Shown: in pieces, positions 22,089-29,191 of the stretch
How positions within the stretch are numbered: position 1 is the stretch's first letter
Layout of the letters: each line of letters starts with the position of its first letter
Origin: Actinomycetota bacterium
Lineage (GTDB): Bacteria; Actinomycetota; Acidimicrobiia; Acidimicrobiales; Iamiaceae
Assembly: GCA_019639095.1 (NCBI GenBank)
Contig: JAHBSN010000004.1
Location: 1 to 37,847 of the forward strand
Length of the DNA: 37,847 bases
Direction of reading: 5' to 3'
Notes under the pieces: generated by a model
Seen by the model: the letters and a program-made list of their open reading frames with translations, nothing else
Told to the model about the DNA's origin: nothing
Databases searched by the model: none
Translations under genes and position numbers: made by a program

Positions 22089-23288
22089 TCAGCGCACCTC
22101 CACCGTGGTGGGGAGCGTGTCGAAGCCCCGCACGTTCACCGAGTGGACCCGCCTCGCCGCATCCGCATCGATCTCGTAGGTGCGCACCCGGCGCACGAGC
22201 TCCTCGAGCACCACCCGGGTCTCGAGGCGGGCGAGCGACGCGCCCATGCAGAAGTGGCGGCCGAACCCGAAGCTCACGATGCCGCTGGTGTCCCGGTCGA
22301 GGTCGTAGCGGTCAGGTTCGGGGAAGGCCCGCGGATCCCGGTTCGCCGCGCCCACCAGCAGCAGCACGCGCTCACCGGGCGGCAGCACCCGGCCGTGCAG
22401 CTCCACCGGGGTGCGGGTCACCCGGGCGAGCATCTGGCTCGACGTGTCGTAGCGCAGGGTCTCCTCCACCCAGTCGCCGATGCGGCCGGGGTCCTCGAAG
22501 GGCTTGGCCCGCTGGTCGGGGTTGCGCCACGCCCAGTACCAGGCGTGGGCCAGCAGCTTGGTGGTGGTCTCGTTGCCGGCCACCACCATCAGGAACAGGA
22601 AGCCGGTGATCTCGTCGTCGGTGAGGCGGTCGCCGTCGATCTCGGCGGCGCACAGGGCCGACACCAGGTCGTCGCCGGGGTTGGCCCGGCGATCGGCGAT
22701 GAGGTCGGCGTAGTACACGACCAGGTCCAGCGCGGCGGCCACGCCGGCGGGCGGCACGTCGGTCATGCCCTCCTCGCGGTGCACCAGCAGGTCGGACCTC
22801 TTCCGGAGCTCGGCCCGGTCGGCTTGCGGCACGCCGAGCATCTCGGAGATCACGTCCATCGGCAGCTTGCCGGCCAGGTCGGCCACGAAGTCGAACGATC
22901 CCTGCTCCAGGCAGGCGTCGAGGTGCTGGGTGGTCAGCTCGCGGATGCCGGCCTCCATGTCGGCCACCCGCCGGGGCGTGAAGCCCCGGGACACGAGCCC
23001 TCGCATGCGGCCGTGCTGGGGCGGGTCCATCGCCAGGAAGCTCATGGTGCGGTGGGCGTGGGGGCCCGACGCCGCCGGGTCGATCGACACTCCCTCGGCG
23101 CTCGAGAACGTGTCGGAGTCCCGGAACCCGGCGAGCACGTCGGCGTGGCGGGACAGCGCCCAGAAGCCGCGCTCCTCGTTGCGGTAGAGGGGCGCCTCCT
23201 CCCGCAGTCGCTCGTAGGTGGGGTACGGGTCCTCGTGGATCTCGTAGGCGTAGGGGTCGTACACGAGGGGCGCGGTGGCGGTGGTCAC
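22089..23288 (-). CDS. Cytochrome P450, CYP123-like
   Basis: This is a 399-residue soluble bacterial P450: I-helix AGNETT (237-242), ExxR at E276-R279, heme loop FGFGRHFCMG with Cys347, and the N-terminal YDPYAYEIHEDPYPTYERL. The segments APLYRNEERGFWALSRHADV, GKLPMDVISEMLGVP and VHSVNVRGF closely match my memory of M. tuberculosis CYP123 (Rv0766c), which also sits next to cyp51. Electrons could come from the ferredoxin domain of the neighbouring CYP51 fusion. The GTG start overlaps the TetR stop (GTGA), so its expression is coupled to the regulator. The substrate is unknown. Confidence 0.9.
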   Translation of the reverse strand: MTTATAPLVYDPYAYEIHEDPYPTYERLREEAPLYRNEERGFWALSRHADVLAGFRDSDTFSSAEGVSIDPAASGPHAHRTMSFLAMDPPQHGRMRGLVSRGFTPRRVADMEAGIRELTTQHLDACLEQGSFDFVADLAGKLPMDVISEMLGVPQADRAELRKRSDLLVHREEGMTDVPPAGVAAALDLVVYYADLIADRRANPGDDLVSALCAAEIDGDRLTDDEITGFLFLMVVAGNETTTKLLAHAWYWAWRNPDQRAKPFEDPGRIGDWVEETLRYDTSSQMLARVTRTPVELHGRVLPPGERVLLLVGAANRDPRAFPEPDRYDLDRDTSGIVSFGFGRHFCMGASLARLETRVVLEELVRRVRTYEIDADAARRVHSVNVRGFDTLPTTVEVR

Positions 23289-23854
23289 GGGCGGGCTCCA
23301 GCGAGGGCGAGGTGGGCGACGTCGGCAAGCAGGCTGGGGATCGTGTCGTAGTCGAGGTGGCCGGTGCCCACCTGGAGGAGGGCACCCGAGGTGGCCAGCT
23401 CGAGGGTCTGCACCACGATCGGCGTGGCGTCGTCTCCCAGCGCGTCGAGGAGGCGGCGGTGCAGCTCCATCCCGATGCGCATGCGCAGCTCGCGGACCTC
23501 GGCATCGTCGGCCAGCAGGGCCACGGTGCAGGCCGCCGACAGGTCGGTCTCCTCGGCCACCACCAGAGCGAAGTCGAGCAGCACGTCGGTGGCCCGGGCG
23601 GCGGGGGAGCGGCGGCGGTCGAGCGGGCGGGGCTCCTGGGCCTCGAACCGCCGCCAGAACACCTCGGCCACGAGGTGCTCCTTGGACCCGAAGTACGTGT
23701 ACGCGGTGGCGGGTGCCACCCCGGCCCGCTTGGCCACGTTGCGCACCGTGAGGGCCGGGTAGCCGTGGTCCACCAGCTCGGCCACGGCCGCCTCGGTCAG
23801 CTTGTGGACCGTGCGGGCCTGGCGGGCCGACAGGTGCCGCCGCGTCGCCGCCAT
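23285..23854 (-). CDS. TetR-family repressor of the P450 operon
   Basis: The 189-residue regulator has a TetR DNA-binding domain in its first 65 residues (TEAAVAELVDHGYPALTVRN, AKRAGVAPATAYTYFGSKEH) and a helical ligand-binding C-terminal domain. It is first in the minus-strand operon and its stop overlaps the CYP123-like gene, so it probably represses its own operon and responds to the pathway's substrate or product. The ATG at 23854 is preferred to a GTG at 23881 because the latter lies inside the palindromic probable operator. Counterpart by position: Rv0767c next to CYP123 in mycobacteria, from memory. Confidence 0.88.
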   Translation of the reverse strand: MAATRRHLSARQARTVHKLTEAAVAELVDHGYPALTVRNVAKRAGVAPATAYTYFGSKEHLVAEVFWRRFEAQEPRPLDRRRSPAARATDVLLDFALVVAEETDLSAACTVALLADDAEVRELRMRIGMELHRRLLDALGDDATPIVVQTLELATSGALLQVGTGHLDYDTIPSLLADVAHLALAGARP

Positions 23855-23860
23855 CGGAAC

Positions 23861-23889
23861 CTGGACAGCGCTGCTGGACACGAGTCCAG
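23861..23889 (-). promoter_or_regulatory. Probable TetR operator
   Basis: A perfect inverted repeat CTGGACACGAGTCCAG (23874-23889, 6-bp arms) lies just upstream of the tetR start, with a third CTGGAC half-site at 23861-23866 and the palindrome CAGCGCTG between them. The size and position fit autorepression by the adjacent TetR protein. No clear -10 hexamer was identified, so the exact transcription start is uncertain. Confidence 0.5.
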
Positions 23890-23945
23890 TTTCTACGGGA
23901 CGTCGTCCTCCCCGTCAAGCCCCGTCGCGCGCGATCGACGGTTCG

Positions 23946-23962
23946 GTTCTTGTTCCCAGAAC
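23946..23962. repeat. Small inverted repeat upstream of the argC operator
   Basis: GTTCT-N7-AGAAC lies 5 nt before the ArgR box, in a locally AT-richer patch of the tetR-argC divergent region. It could be a second regulator site for either gene; with 5-bp arms chance is also possible. Confidence 0.3.
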
Positions 23963-23966
23963 GCAC

Positions 23967-23997
23967 TTGCATAGTCATGCATGGTCCCGAATACACT
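23967..23997 (+). promoter_or_regulatory. argC promoter with ArgR operator
   Basis: The palindrome TGCATAGTCATGCA (23968-23981) fits the ARG-box layout TGnAT-N4-ATnCA. The -35 TTGCAT (23967-23972) lies inside it, and the -10 TACACT (23992-23997) follows after 19 nt and ends 7 nt before the ATG. ArgR bound here would cover the -35 region, and the transcript should be leaderless. The argB promoter is nearly identical. Confidence 0.8.
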
Positions 23998-24004
23998 CGG
24001 CGGC

Positions 24005-25048
24005 ATGGCTACCAGGGTCGGCATCGTCGGGGCATCGGGGTTCACCGGGGCCGAGCTGCTGCGCCTGATCGCCGGGCACCCCGACCTCGAGGTGGTCGTC
24101 GCCACCGGCGACTCCCAAGCCGGCACGGCCGTGGCCGACCTGTACCCGAGCCTGGCGTCGGCCTACGGCCACCTCACCTTCACGCCCTACGTCGAGGGCG
24201 TGGCCGACGACCACGGCCTCGACCTGGTGTTCTGCGGGCTGCCCCACGGCGCGTCGCAGGAGATCGTGCCCGGCCTGCTCGACGGGAACCGGGTGGTGGT
24301 GGACCTGGGCGCCGACTTCCGCCTGAAGGACGCCGGGTTGTACCCCACCTGGTACGGCCACGAGCACACCGTGCCCCACCTGCTCGCCGAGTCGGTCTAC
24401 GGCCTGCCCGAGCTGTTCCGGGCCGAGCTGGCCGAGGCGAAGCTGGTCGCCACGCCGGGCTGCTACGTCACCACCGCCACGCTCGCCCTGGCCCCGCTCC
24501 TCGCGGCCGGCCTGGTGGCGCCCACGGGCATCGTGGTCGACGCCGCCAGCGGCGTCTCGGGCGCCGGTCGACCGCCCAAGCCCACCAACGCCTTCAACAC
24601 CGTCGACGAGAACTTCGTGGCCTACGGCATGCTCGACCACCGCCACACGCCCGAGATCGAGCAGAACCTTGCCGGCGTGGCCGGAGCCGACGTGCAGGTC
24701 CTCTTCACCCCGCACCTGGCCCCGATGAACCGGGGGATCCTGGCCACCTGCTACGCCCGGCCCACCGCGGCCACCTCCACCGACGAGCTACGCCAGGTGC
24801 TCCACGCCGCCTACGACGCCGAGCCGTTCGTGGAGGTGCGCCACGAGCCGCCCTCCACCAAGGCCACCCTCGGCTCCAACGCGGTGCACGTCACCGCCTA
24901 CGCCGACGATCGCACCGGCTGGGTCGTGGCCCTCGCCGCCCTCGACAACCTCACCAAGGGCGCGTCCGGCGGTGCCCTCCAGTCGGCCAACGTGGCCCTG
25001 GGCCTGCCCGAGGCCGCCGGCCTTCCCGTGGCCGGCCTCTACCCGTAG
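24005..25048 (+). CDS. argC: N-acetyl-gamma-glutamyl-phosphate reductase
   Basis: ArgC reduces N-acetylglutamyl phosphate to the semialdehyde with NADPH, the third step of arginine synthesis. The 347-residue protein has the cofactor loop GASGFTG (9-15), the active-site PGCYVTTATL with Cys153, and GVSGAGRPPK. The ATG at 24005 is chosen over one 24 nt upstream because the -10 hexamer lies between them and because the reading then begins MATRVGIVGASG as in the family. It heads the argC-argJ unit under an ArgR box. Confidence 0.96.
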   Translation: MATRVGIVGASGFTGAELLRLIAGHPDLEVVVATGDSQAGTAVADLYPSLASAYGHLTFTPYVEGVADDHGLDLVFCGLPHGASQEIVPGLLDGNRVVVDLGADFRLKDAGLYPTWYGHEHTVPHLLAESVYGLPELFRAELAEAKLVATPGCYVTTATLALAPLLAAGLVAPTGIVVDAASGVSGAGRPPKPTNAFNTVDENFVAYGMLDHRHTPEIEQNLAGVAGADVQVLFTPHLAPMNRGILATCYARPTAATSTDELRQVLHAAYDAEPFVEVRHEPPSTKATLGSNAVHVTAYADDRTGWVVALAALDNLTKGASGGALQSANVALGLPEAAGLPVAGLYP

Positions 25049-25094
25049 CCGCCCACTCCGCTTCTGCCACTCCCACTGCCCCTGCCGGCTCGGG

Positions 25095-25141
25095 GATTCC
25101 TGTCGATCTGGTCCGCCTGGCGCCCACGATCGACAGGAATC
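25095..25141 (+). repeat. Perfect 14-bp inverted repeat between argC and argJ
   Basis: GATTCCTGTCGATC (25095-25108) and GATCGACAGGAATC (25128-25141) are exact reverse complements separated by 19 nt. The RNA would form a long stem in the 136-nt argC-argJ spacer. No T-run follows the right arm, so it is not a classic terminator. It could be an RNase-protection or attenuation element, or one copy of a dispersed palindromic repeat. No second copy was seen in this window. Confidence 0.75.
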
Positions 25142-25184
25142 GGCCCGATCGGCACCTCGAGACCCGGAAGAGAGCCCGATCCAC

Positions 25185-26354
25185 ATGAGCGTGACCGCCC
25201 CCAAGGGCTTCGTGGCGGCCGGCGTGGCCGCCGGCATCAAGGCGTCGGGTGATCCCGACCTGTCGCTGGTCGCCACCGCCGACGGCCGGCCCGTGCCCGC
25301 CGCCGCGGTGTTCACCGACAACAAGATGACCGCAGCACCGGTGCTGACGTCGCGGTCGCACCTCGAGCGCACCGGCGGGCGGGCTGCCGCGGTGATCCTC
25401 AACTCGGGCAACGCCAACGCCGCCACGGGTGCGCCGGGTCGCGCCGATGCCCAGGCCATGTGCGCCACCACCGCCGCGGGTCTCGGGTGCGACCCGCACG
25501 AGGTGCTGGTGTGCTCCACCGGCCTGATCGGTATCCCGCTGCCGATCGAGGTCATCCTGGCCGGCATCCCCGACGCCGTGGCGGCCCGCACCGACGACGG
25601 GGGAGCGGCCGCCGCCGAGGCGATCCGCACCACCGACACGCATCGCAAGGAGACCCTGGTCCCGGTGGGTGCGAGCGGCGCCGTGGTGGGCGGCATGGCC
25701 AAGGGCGCGGCGATGCTCGCCCCGAACATGGCCACCATGCTGGCCGTGCTCACCACCGACGCCGAGGCCGAGCCCGCCGACCTCCAGGAGATCCTGCGGG
25801 CTGCGGTGAGCACGAGCTTCAACGTCCTGATGACCGACGCCTGCCGGTCCACCAACGACACGGTGATCATCCTCGCCAGCGGCGCGGCCGGCCCGGTGGC
25901 TCGGACCGACCTCGCCGAGGCCGTCGGGCAGGCCTGTGCCGACCTCGCGCTGCAGATGGCGGGCGACGCGGAGGGCGCCACCAAGGTGGTCAAGCTCACC
26001 GTCTCCGGTGCCGCATCGGACGCCGACGCCGAGGCCGGCGCCCGCCAGATCGCCCGCAGCGCCCTCTGCAAGTGCTCGTGGTTCGGCCAGGACCCGTACT
26101 GGGGTCGCCTGGCCAGCGAGCTCGGTTCGGCCGGCATCGACTTCGACCAGGAGCGGATCTCGGTGGCCTACGGCGGCACCACCGTGGCCGCCGGCGGCGT
26201 CACGATCGCCCACGACCAGGCGACGGTGGCCGCCCACATGACCCAGCGCCACCTGGTGATCGACTGCGACCTGGGTCTCGGCGACGGCACCTTCACCGTC
26301 CTCACCAACGACCTCACCCACGAGTACATCGACGAGAACACCGGCGGCAGCTGA
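25185..26354 (+). CDS. argJ: Bifunctional ornithine acetyltransferase / NAGS
   Basis: ArgJ recycles the acetyl group from N-acetylornithine to glutamate and, in bifunctional members, also makes N-acetylglutamate from acetyl-CoA. The 389-residue precursor contains the self-cleavage site APNMATMLAVLTTDA; cleavage before Thr184 makes the alpha and beta chains, and Thr184 becomes the nucleophile. NSGNANAATG and GQDPYWGRL are family landmarks. The ATG follows GGAAGAGAG by about 10 nt. No separate argE or argA is in the window, consistent with the cyclic pathway. Whether it also has synthase activity cannot be read from sequence. Confidence 0.95.
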   Translation: MSVTAPKGFVAAGVAAGIKASGDPDLSLVATADGRPVPAAAVFTDNKMTAAPVLTSRSHLERTGGRAAAVILNSGNANAATGAPGRADAQAMCATTAAGLGCDPHEVLVCSTGLIGIPLPIEVILAGIPDAVAARTDDGGAAAAEAIRTTDTHRKETLVPVGASGAVVGGMAKGAAMLAPNMATMLAVLTTDAEAEPADLQEILRAAVSTSFNVLMTDACRSTNDTVIILASGAAGPVARTDLAEAVGQACADLALQMAGDAEGATKVVKLTVSGAASDADAEAGARQIARSALCKCSWFGQDPYWGRLASELGSAGIDFDQERISVAYGGTTVAAGGVTIAHDQATVAAHMTQRHLVIDCDLGLGDGTFTVLTNDLTHEYIDENTGGS

Positions 26355-26358
26355 CCGG

Positions 26359-26937
26359 TCACGCCAACCCGGCCAGGCGGTAGGCCACGAGCGAGCCGGC
26401 CACCGCGACGTTGAGGGAGTGGCCCACGCCGAGCATCGGGATCTGCACGGCCACATCGCACAGCTCCATGGCCTCGTCGGGGACGCCGTGGTGCTCGTGG
26501 CCGAGCAGGACCACCGTGCGCCGGCGAGCTGGTTCGAGCAGGACCAACGGGATGGCCCCGTCGGCCAGCTCCACCGCCACCACCCGCGCGCCACGATCGC
26601 GCTCGTTGCGGACCCAGGTCTCCTTCGATCGTCGGACCCGGTGGATGTGCGGTCGACGGGGGAGGGTGTCGCCCTTGGCCAGCGCTTCGGCGTAGTGGGG
26701 CGTGTCGGGAACGGCGAGGCAGGCGCCGACGGCATCGCAGGTGCGCAGCAGCGTTCCGAGGTTGGCCTGGTAGGCCACCCAGAGCGGGGCCAGGATCAGG
26801 TGGCCGGCGCAGGATCGGGGATGGTGGCGCCGCTGCTCGCGCAGCTGGGCCCGGGCGTAGCGGTCGGGCCGGGTCACCGGCTCGCCGAGGTGCTCCTCGA
26901 GGTCATCGGGCCTGGCTTCGCGGCGCCAGGGGGCCAT
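26359..26937 (-). CDS. TrmH-family RNA 2'-O-methyltransferase
   Basis: The 192-residue enzyme is a minimal SpoU-knot methyltransferase: motif 1 ANLGTLLRTCDAVGA, motif 2 VVLLGHEHHGVPDEA, motif 3 IPMLGVGHSLNVAVAGSLV. It lacks the extra N-terminal RNA-binding domain of the methylase after rplT, and the N-terminal segment is short and rich in Arg/His. tRNA is a possible target, but the sequence does not decide. It lies on the opposite strand inside the arginine cluster, convergent with argJ (4-nt gap) and divergent from argB. Confidence 0.85.
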   Translation of the reverse strand: MAPWRREARPDDLEEHLGEPVTRPDRYARAQLREQRRHHPRSCAGHLILAPLWVAYQANLGTLLRTCDAVGACLAVPDTPHYAEALAKGDTLPRRPHIHRVRRSKETWVRNERDRGARVVAVELADGAIPLVLLEPARRRTVVLLGHEHHGVPDEAMELCDVAVQIPMLGVGHSLNVAVAGSLVAYRLAGLA

Positions 26938-26943
26938 CGCAGG

Positions 26944-26962
26944 GCTGCGCGAGCGGCGCAGC
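26944..26962 (-). promoter_or_regulatory. Hairpin in front of the TrmH-like gene
   Basis: A 7-bp perfect stem (GCTGCGC/GCGCAGC, 5-nt loop) ends 6 nt upstream of the TrmH-like start codon. It would occlude the ribosome binding region if transcribed, or could serve as a DNA site. No independent support. Confidence 0.3.
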
Positions 26963-27031
26963 GACCCGTCGACCGTACGGGAGGGCCGCCGGCCCGTCCA
27001 GCGGCAGGGAGCGGTGCCACGAGCAACTGGC

Positions 27032-27062
27032 TTGCATAGTCATGCAGGGTGCCGAATAGAGT
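27032..27062 (+). promoter_or_regulatory. argB promoter with ArgR operator
   Basis: The same 14-bp box TGCATAGTCATGCA occurs at 27033-27046, with -35 TTGCAT (27032-27037) and -10 TAGAGT (27057-27062). The box-to--10 distance is identical to that of argC (24 bp between first bases). The -10 ends 6 nt before ATG 27069, so the message is probably leaderless; a GTG directly before that ATG would be only 3 nt from the -10. Confidence 0.8.
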
Positions 27063-27068
27063 GGGGTG

Positions 27069-27959
27069 ATGGCCGACCAGGAGCTCACCGACCTCGACGA
27101 CGCCACCCGCGCCGCGGTGCTGGTGGAGGCGCTGCCGTACATCCAGGCCTTCGCCGGCAAGGTCGTCGTGATCAAGTTCGGCGGCAACGCCATGGTCGAC
27201 GAGGCCCTGAGCCACTCGTTCGCCGCCGACGTCGTGCTGCTGCGCGCCGTGGGCCTGCGGCCGGTGGTGGTGCACGGTGGCGGTCCCCAGATCGGCGCGC
27301 TCCTGGCCAAGCTCGGCAAGGAGAGCGAGTTCCGCGACGGGCTGCGCGTCACCGACGCCGAGACGCTCGACGTGGCCCGGATGGTGCTCGCCGGGCGCGT
27401 GGGCGCCGACATCGTCTCGGCCATCAACCAGCACGACCACGTGGCGGTCGGCCTCTCGGGCGAGGACGCCGGCCTGATCGTGGCCACCCAGCGCAGCGAG
27501 GACCTCGGCTACGTGGGCGACGTGGTGGCCGTGAACCGCAAGATCCTCGACACGCTCCTGCGCGACCAGTTCATCCCGGTGATCTCCACCATCGGCGCCG
27601 ACCCCACCGGCCAGGCGTACAACATCAACGCCGACTCCGCCGCGATCGCCATCGCCGAGGCCCTCGGCGTCGAGAAGCTCATCTACCTCACCGACGTGCC
27701 CGGGGTGCTGACCGACGTCGCCGATCCCAGCTCGCTCGTCTCGCGCCTGTCGGCGGCCCGGGCCCGCCTCCTGATCGAGGACGGCGTGGTCGCCGGCGGC
27801 ATGATCCCGAAGGTGGAGGCCTGCCTGGCCGCCATCGATGCCGGCGTCGGCTCGGCGCACATCCTCGACGGGCGCATCGCCCACGTGGTGCTGCTCGAGC
27901 TGCTCACCGACGCCGGGGTGGGCACCATGATCACCCGCACCGACGGGGCCGGCTCGTGA
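27069..27959 (+). CDS. argB: Acetylglutamate kinase
   Basis: ArgB phosphorylates N-acetylglutamate in the second step of the pathway and is usually the arginine-inhibited enzyme where ArgJ recycles acetyl groups. The 296-residue protein has KFGGNAM (36-42), HGGGPQ (69-74) and the N-terminal helix typical of arginine-sensitive hexameric forms. GLRVTDAETLDVARMVLAG and GGMIPKVEACLAAI are further landmarks. The first codon is taken as ATG 27069 rather than the preceding GTG because of the promoter spacing. Its stop overlaps argD as GTGA. Confidence 0.95.
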   Translation: MADQELTDLDDATRAAVLVEALPYIQAFAGKVVVIKFGGNAMVDEALSHSFAADVVLLRAVGLRPVVVHGGGPQIGALLAKLGKESEFRDGLRVTDAETLDVARMVLAGRVGADIVSAINQHDHVAVGLSGEDAGLIVATQRSEDLGYVGDVVAVNRKILDTLLRDQFIPVISTIGADPTGQAYNINADSAAIAIAEALGVEKLIYLTDVPGVLTDVADPSSLVSRLSAARARLLIEDGVVAGGMIPKVEACLAAIDAGVGSAHILDGRIAHVVLLELLTDAGVGTMITRTDGAGS

Positions 27960-29191
27960 GCGCCGCGTCCGTCACCCACCGGGACGCCATGCACGCCCCC
28001 GAGGCGCTGGACCGCTGCCCGCTGATGCCCACCTACGGCCCCCCGAAGGTCCAGTTCGTGCGGGGCGAGGGGAGCCTCCTCTGGGACGCGGACGGCAACG
28101 AGTACCTCGACTTCCTCTCGGGCCTCGCCGTCACCTCCCTCGGCCACAGCCACCCCGCGGTGGCCGAGGCGCTCGCCGAGCAGGCGCGAACGCTCCTGCA
28201 CGTGTCGAACCTGTTCGGCACCGAGCCCGGCTGGCAGGTGGCGGTCACCCTCGACCGCCTCCTCGGCGGCGGGGGGAAGGTGTTCTTCGCCAACTCGGGG
28301 GCCGAGGCCAACGAGTGCGCGCTCAAGCTGGCCCGCAAGTGGGGCGGCCGAGGTCGCCACGTGGTGGTCAGCGCCCTGGGCTCGTTCCACGGCCGCACGC
28401 TGGCCACCCTCCACGCCACGGGCCAGCCGCAGAAGCACGAGGCCTTCCAGCCGCTGCCGGAGGGCTTCCGCCACGTCGCCTGGAACGACCTGGCCGCCCT
28501 CGAGGCGGCCATCGATCCGACGGTGGCCGCCGTGCTGCTCGAGCCGGTGCAGGGCGAGGGCGGGGTCAACCCGGCCACGGCCGAGTACTTCGCCGGGGTC
28601 CGGCGGCTCTGCGACGAGCGGGGCCTGCTGTTCATGGTCGACGAGGTGCAGACCGGCCTGGGCCGCTGCGGCGCCTGGTTCGCGCATCAGCACTTCGGTG
28701 TGGTGCCCGACGTGGTCACGATGGCCAAGGCGTTGGGCAACGGCGTGCCCATCGGGGCCTGCTGGGCCCGCGCCGATGTCGCCGCCGCCTTCGAGCCCGG
28801 CGACCACGCCACCACCTACGGCGGCCAGCCCCTCGCCACCGCCGCCGCACGGGCGGTGCTCGCCGTGATGGAGGCCGAGGACGTGCCCACCCGCGCCACC
28901 GACGCCGGCGCCACCCTGACCGCCGGCCTGGAGGAGCTCCCAGCCGTGGCCGAGGTGCGAGGCCTGGGCCTGCTCGTGGCCGCCGAGCTGGTGCCGGGCA
29001 TCGACGCCCGCCGCGTGGCCGCCGAGGCGCTCGACAAGGGCCTCGTGATCAACGCCGTCACCCCGAGCGCCCTGCGCCTGGCGCCGTCGCTGCTCGTGAC
29101 CGACGACGAGATCGACCGGGCGTTGCGGGTGCTCGCGGCCGCCCTCGACGCCGTGGTCGAGACCACCCCCGGCCTGGAGGCCCCCGCGTGA
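27956..29191 (+). CDS. argD: Acetylornithine aminotransferase
   Basis: ArgD converts N-acetylglutamate semialdehyde to N-acetylornithine with glutamate as amino donor and PLP as cofactor. The 411-residue class III aminotransferase shows SGAEAN (114-119), the Asp-Glu pair at 229-230 (MVDEVQTGLGR) and the PLP lysine Lys258 in TMAKALGNG. RLAPSLLVTDDEID closes the fold. The GTG start overlaps argB (GTGA), and the stop overlaps argF in the same way. The broader ornithine or GABA aminotransferase alternatives are ruled out by context rather than by sequence. Confidence 0.94.
   Translation: MSAASVTHRDAMHAPEALDRCPLMPTYGPPKVQFVRGEGSLLWDADGNEYLDFLSGLAVTSLGHSHPAVAEALAEQARTLLHVSNLFGTEPGWQVAVTLDRLLGGGGKVFFANSGAEANECALKLARKWGGRGRHVVVSALGSFHGRTLATLHATGQPQKHEAFQPLPEGFRHVAWNDLAALEAAIDPTVAAVLLEPVQGEGGVNPATAEYFAGVRRLCDERGLLFMVDEVQTGLGRCGAWFAHQHFGVVPDVVTMAKALGNGVPIGACWARADVAAAFEPGDHATTYGGQPLATAAARAVLAVMEAEDVPTRATDAGATLTAGLEELPAVAEVRGLGLLVAAELVPGIDARRVAAEALDKGLVINAVTPSALRLAPSLLVTDDEIDRALRVLAAALDAVVETTPGLEAPA

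Noticed and set aside
27066-27068. GTG directly before the argB ATG as the start
   Set aside because: It lies only 3 nt after the -10 hexamer, while the ATG at 27069 keeps the 6-7 nt spacing seen at argC; the difference is one residue.
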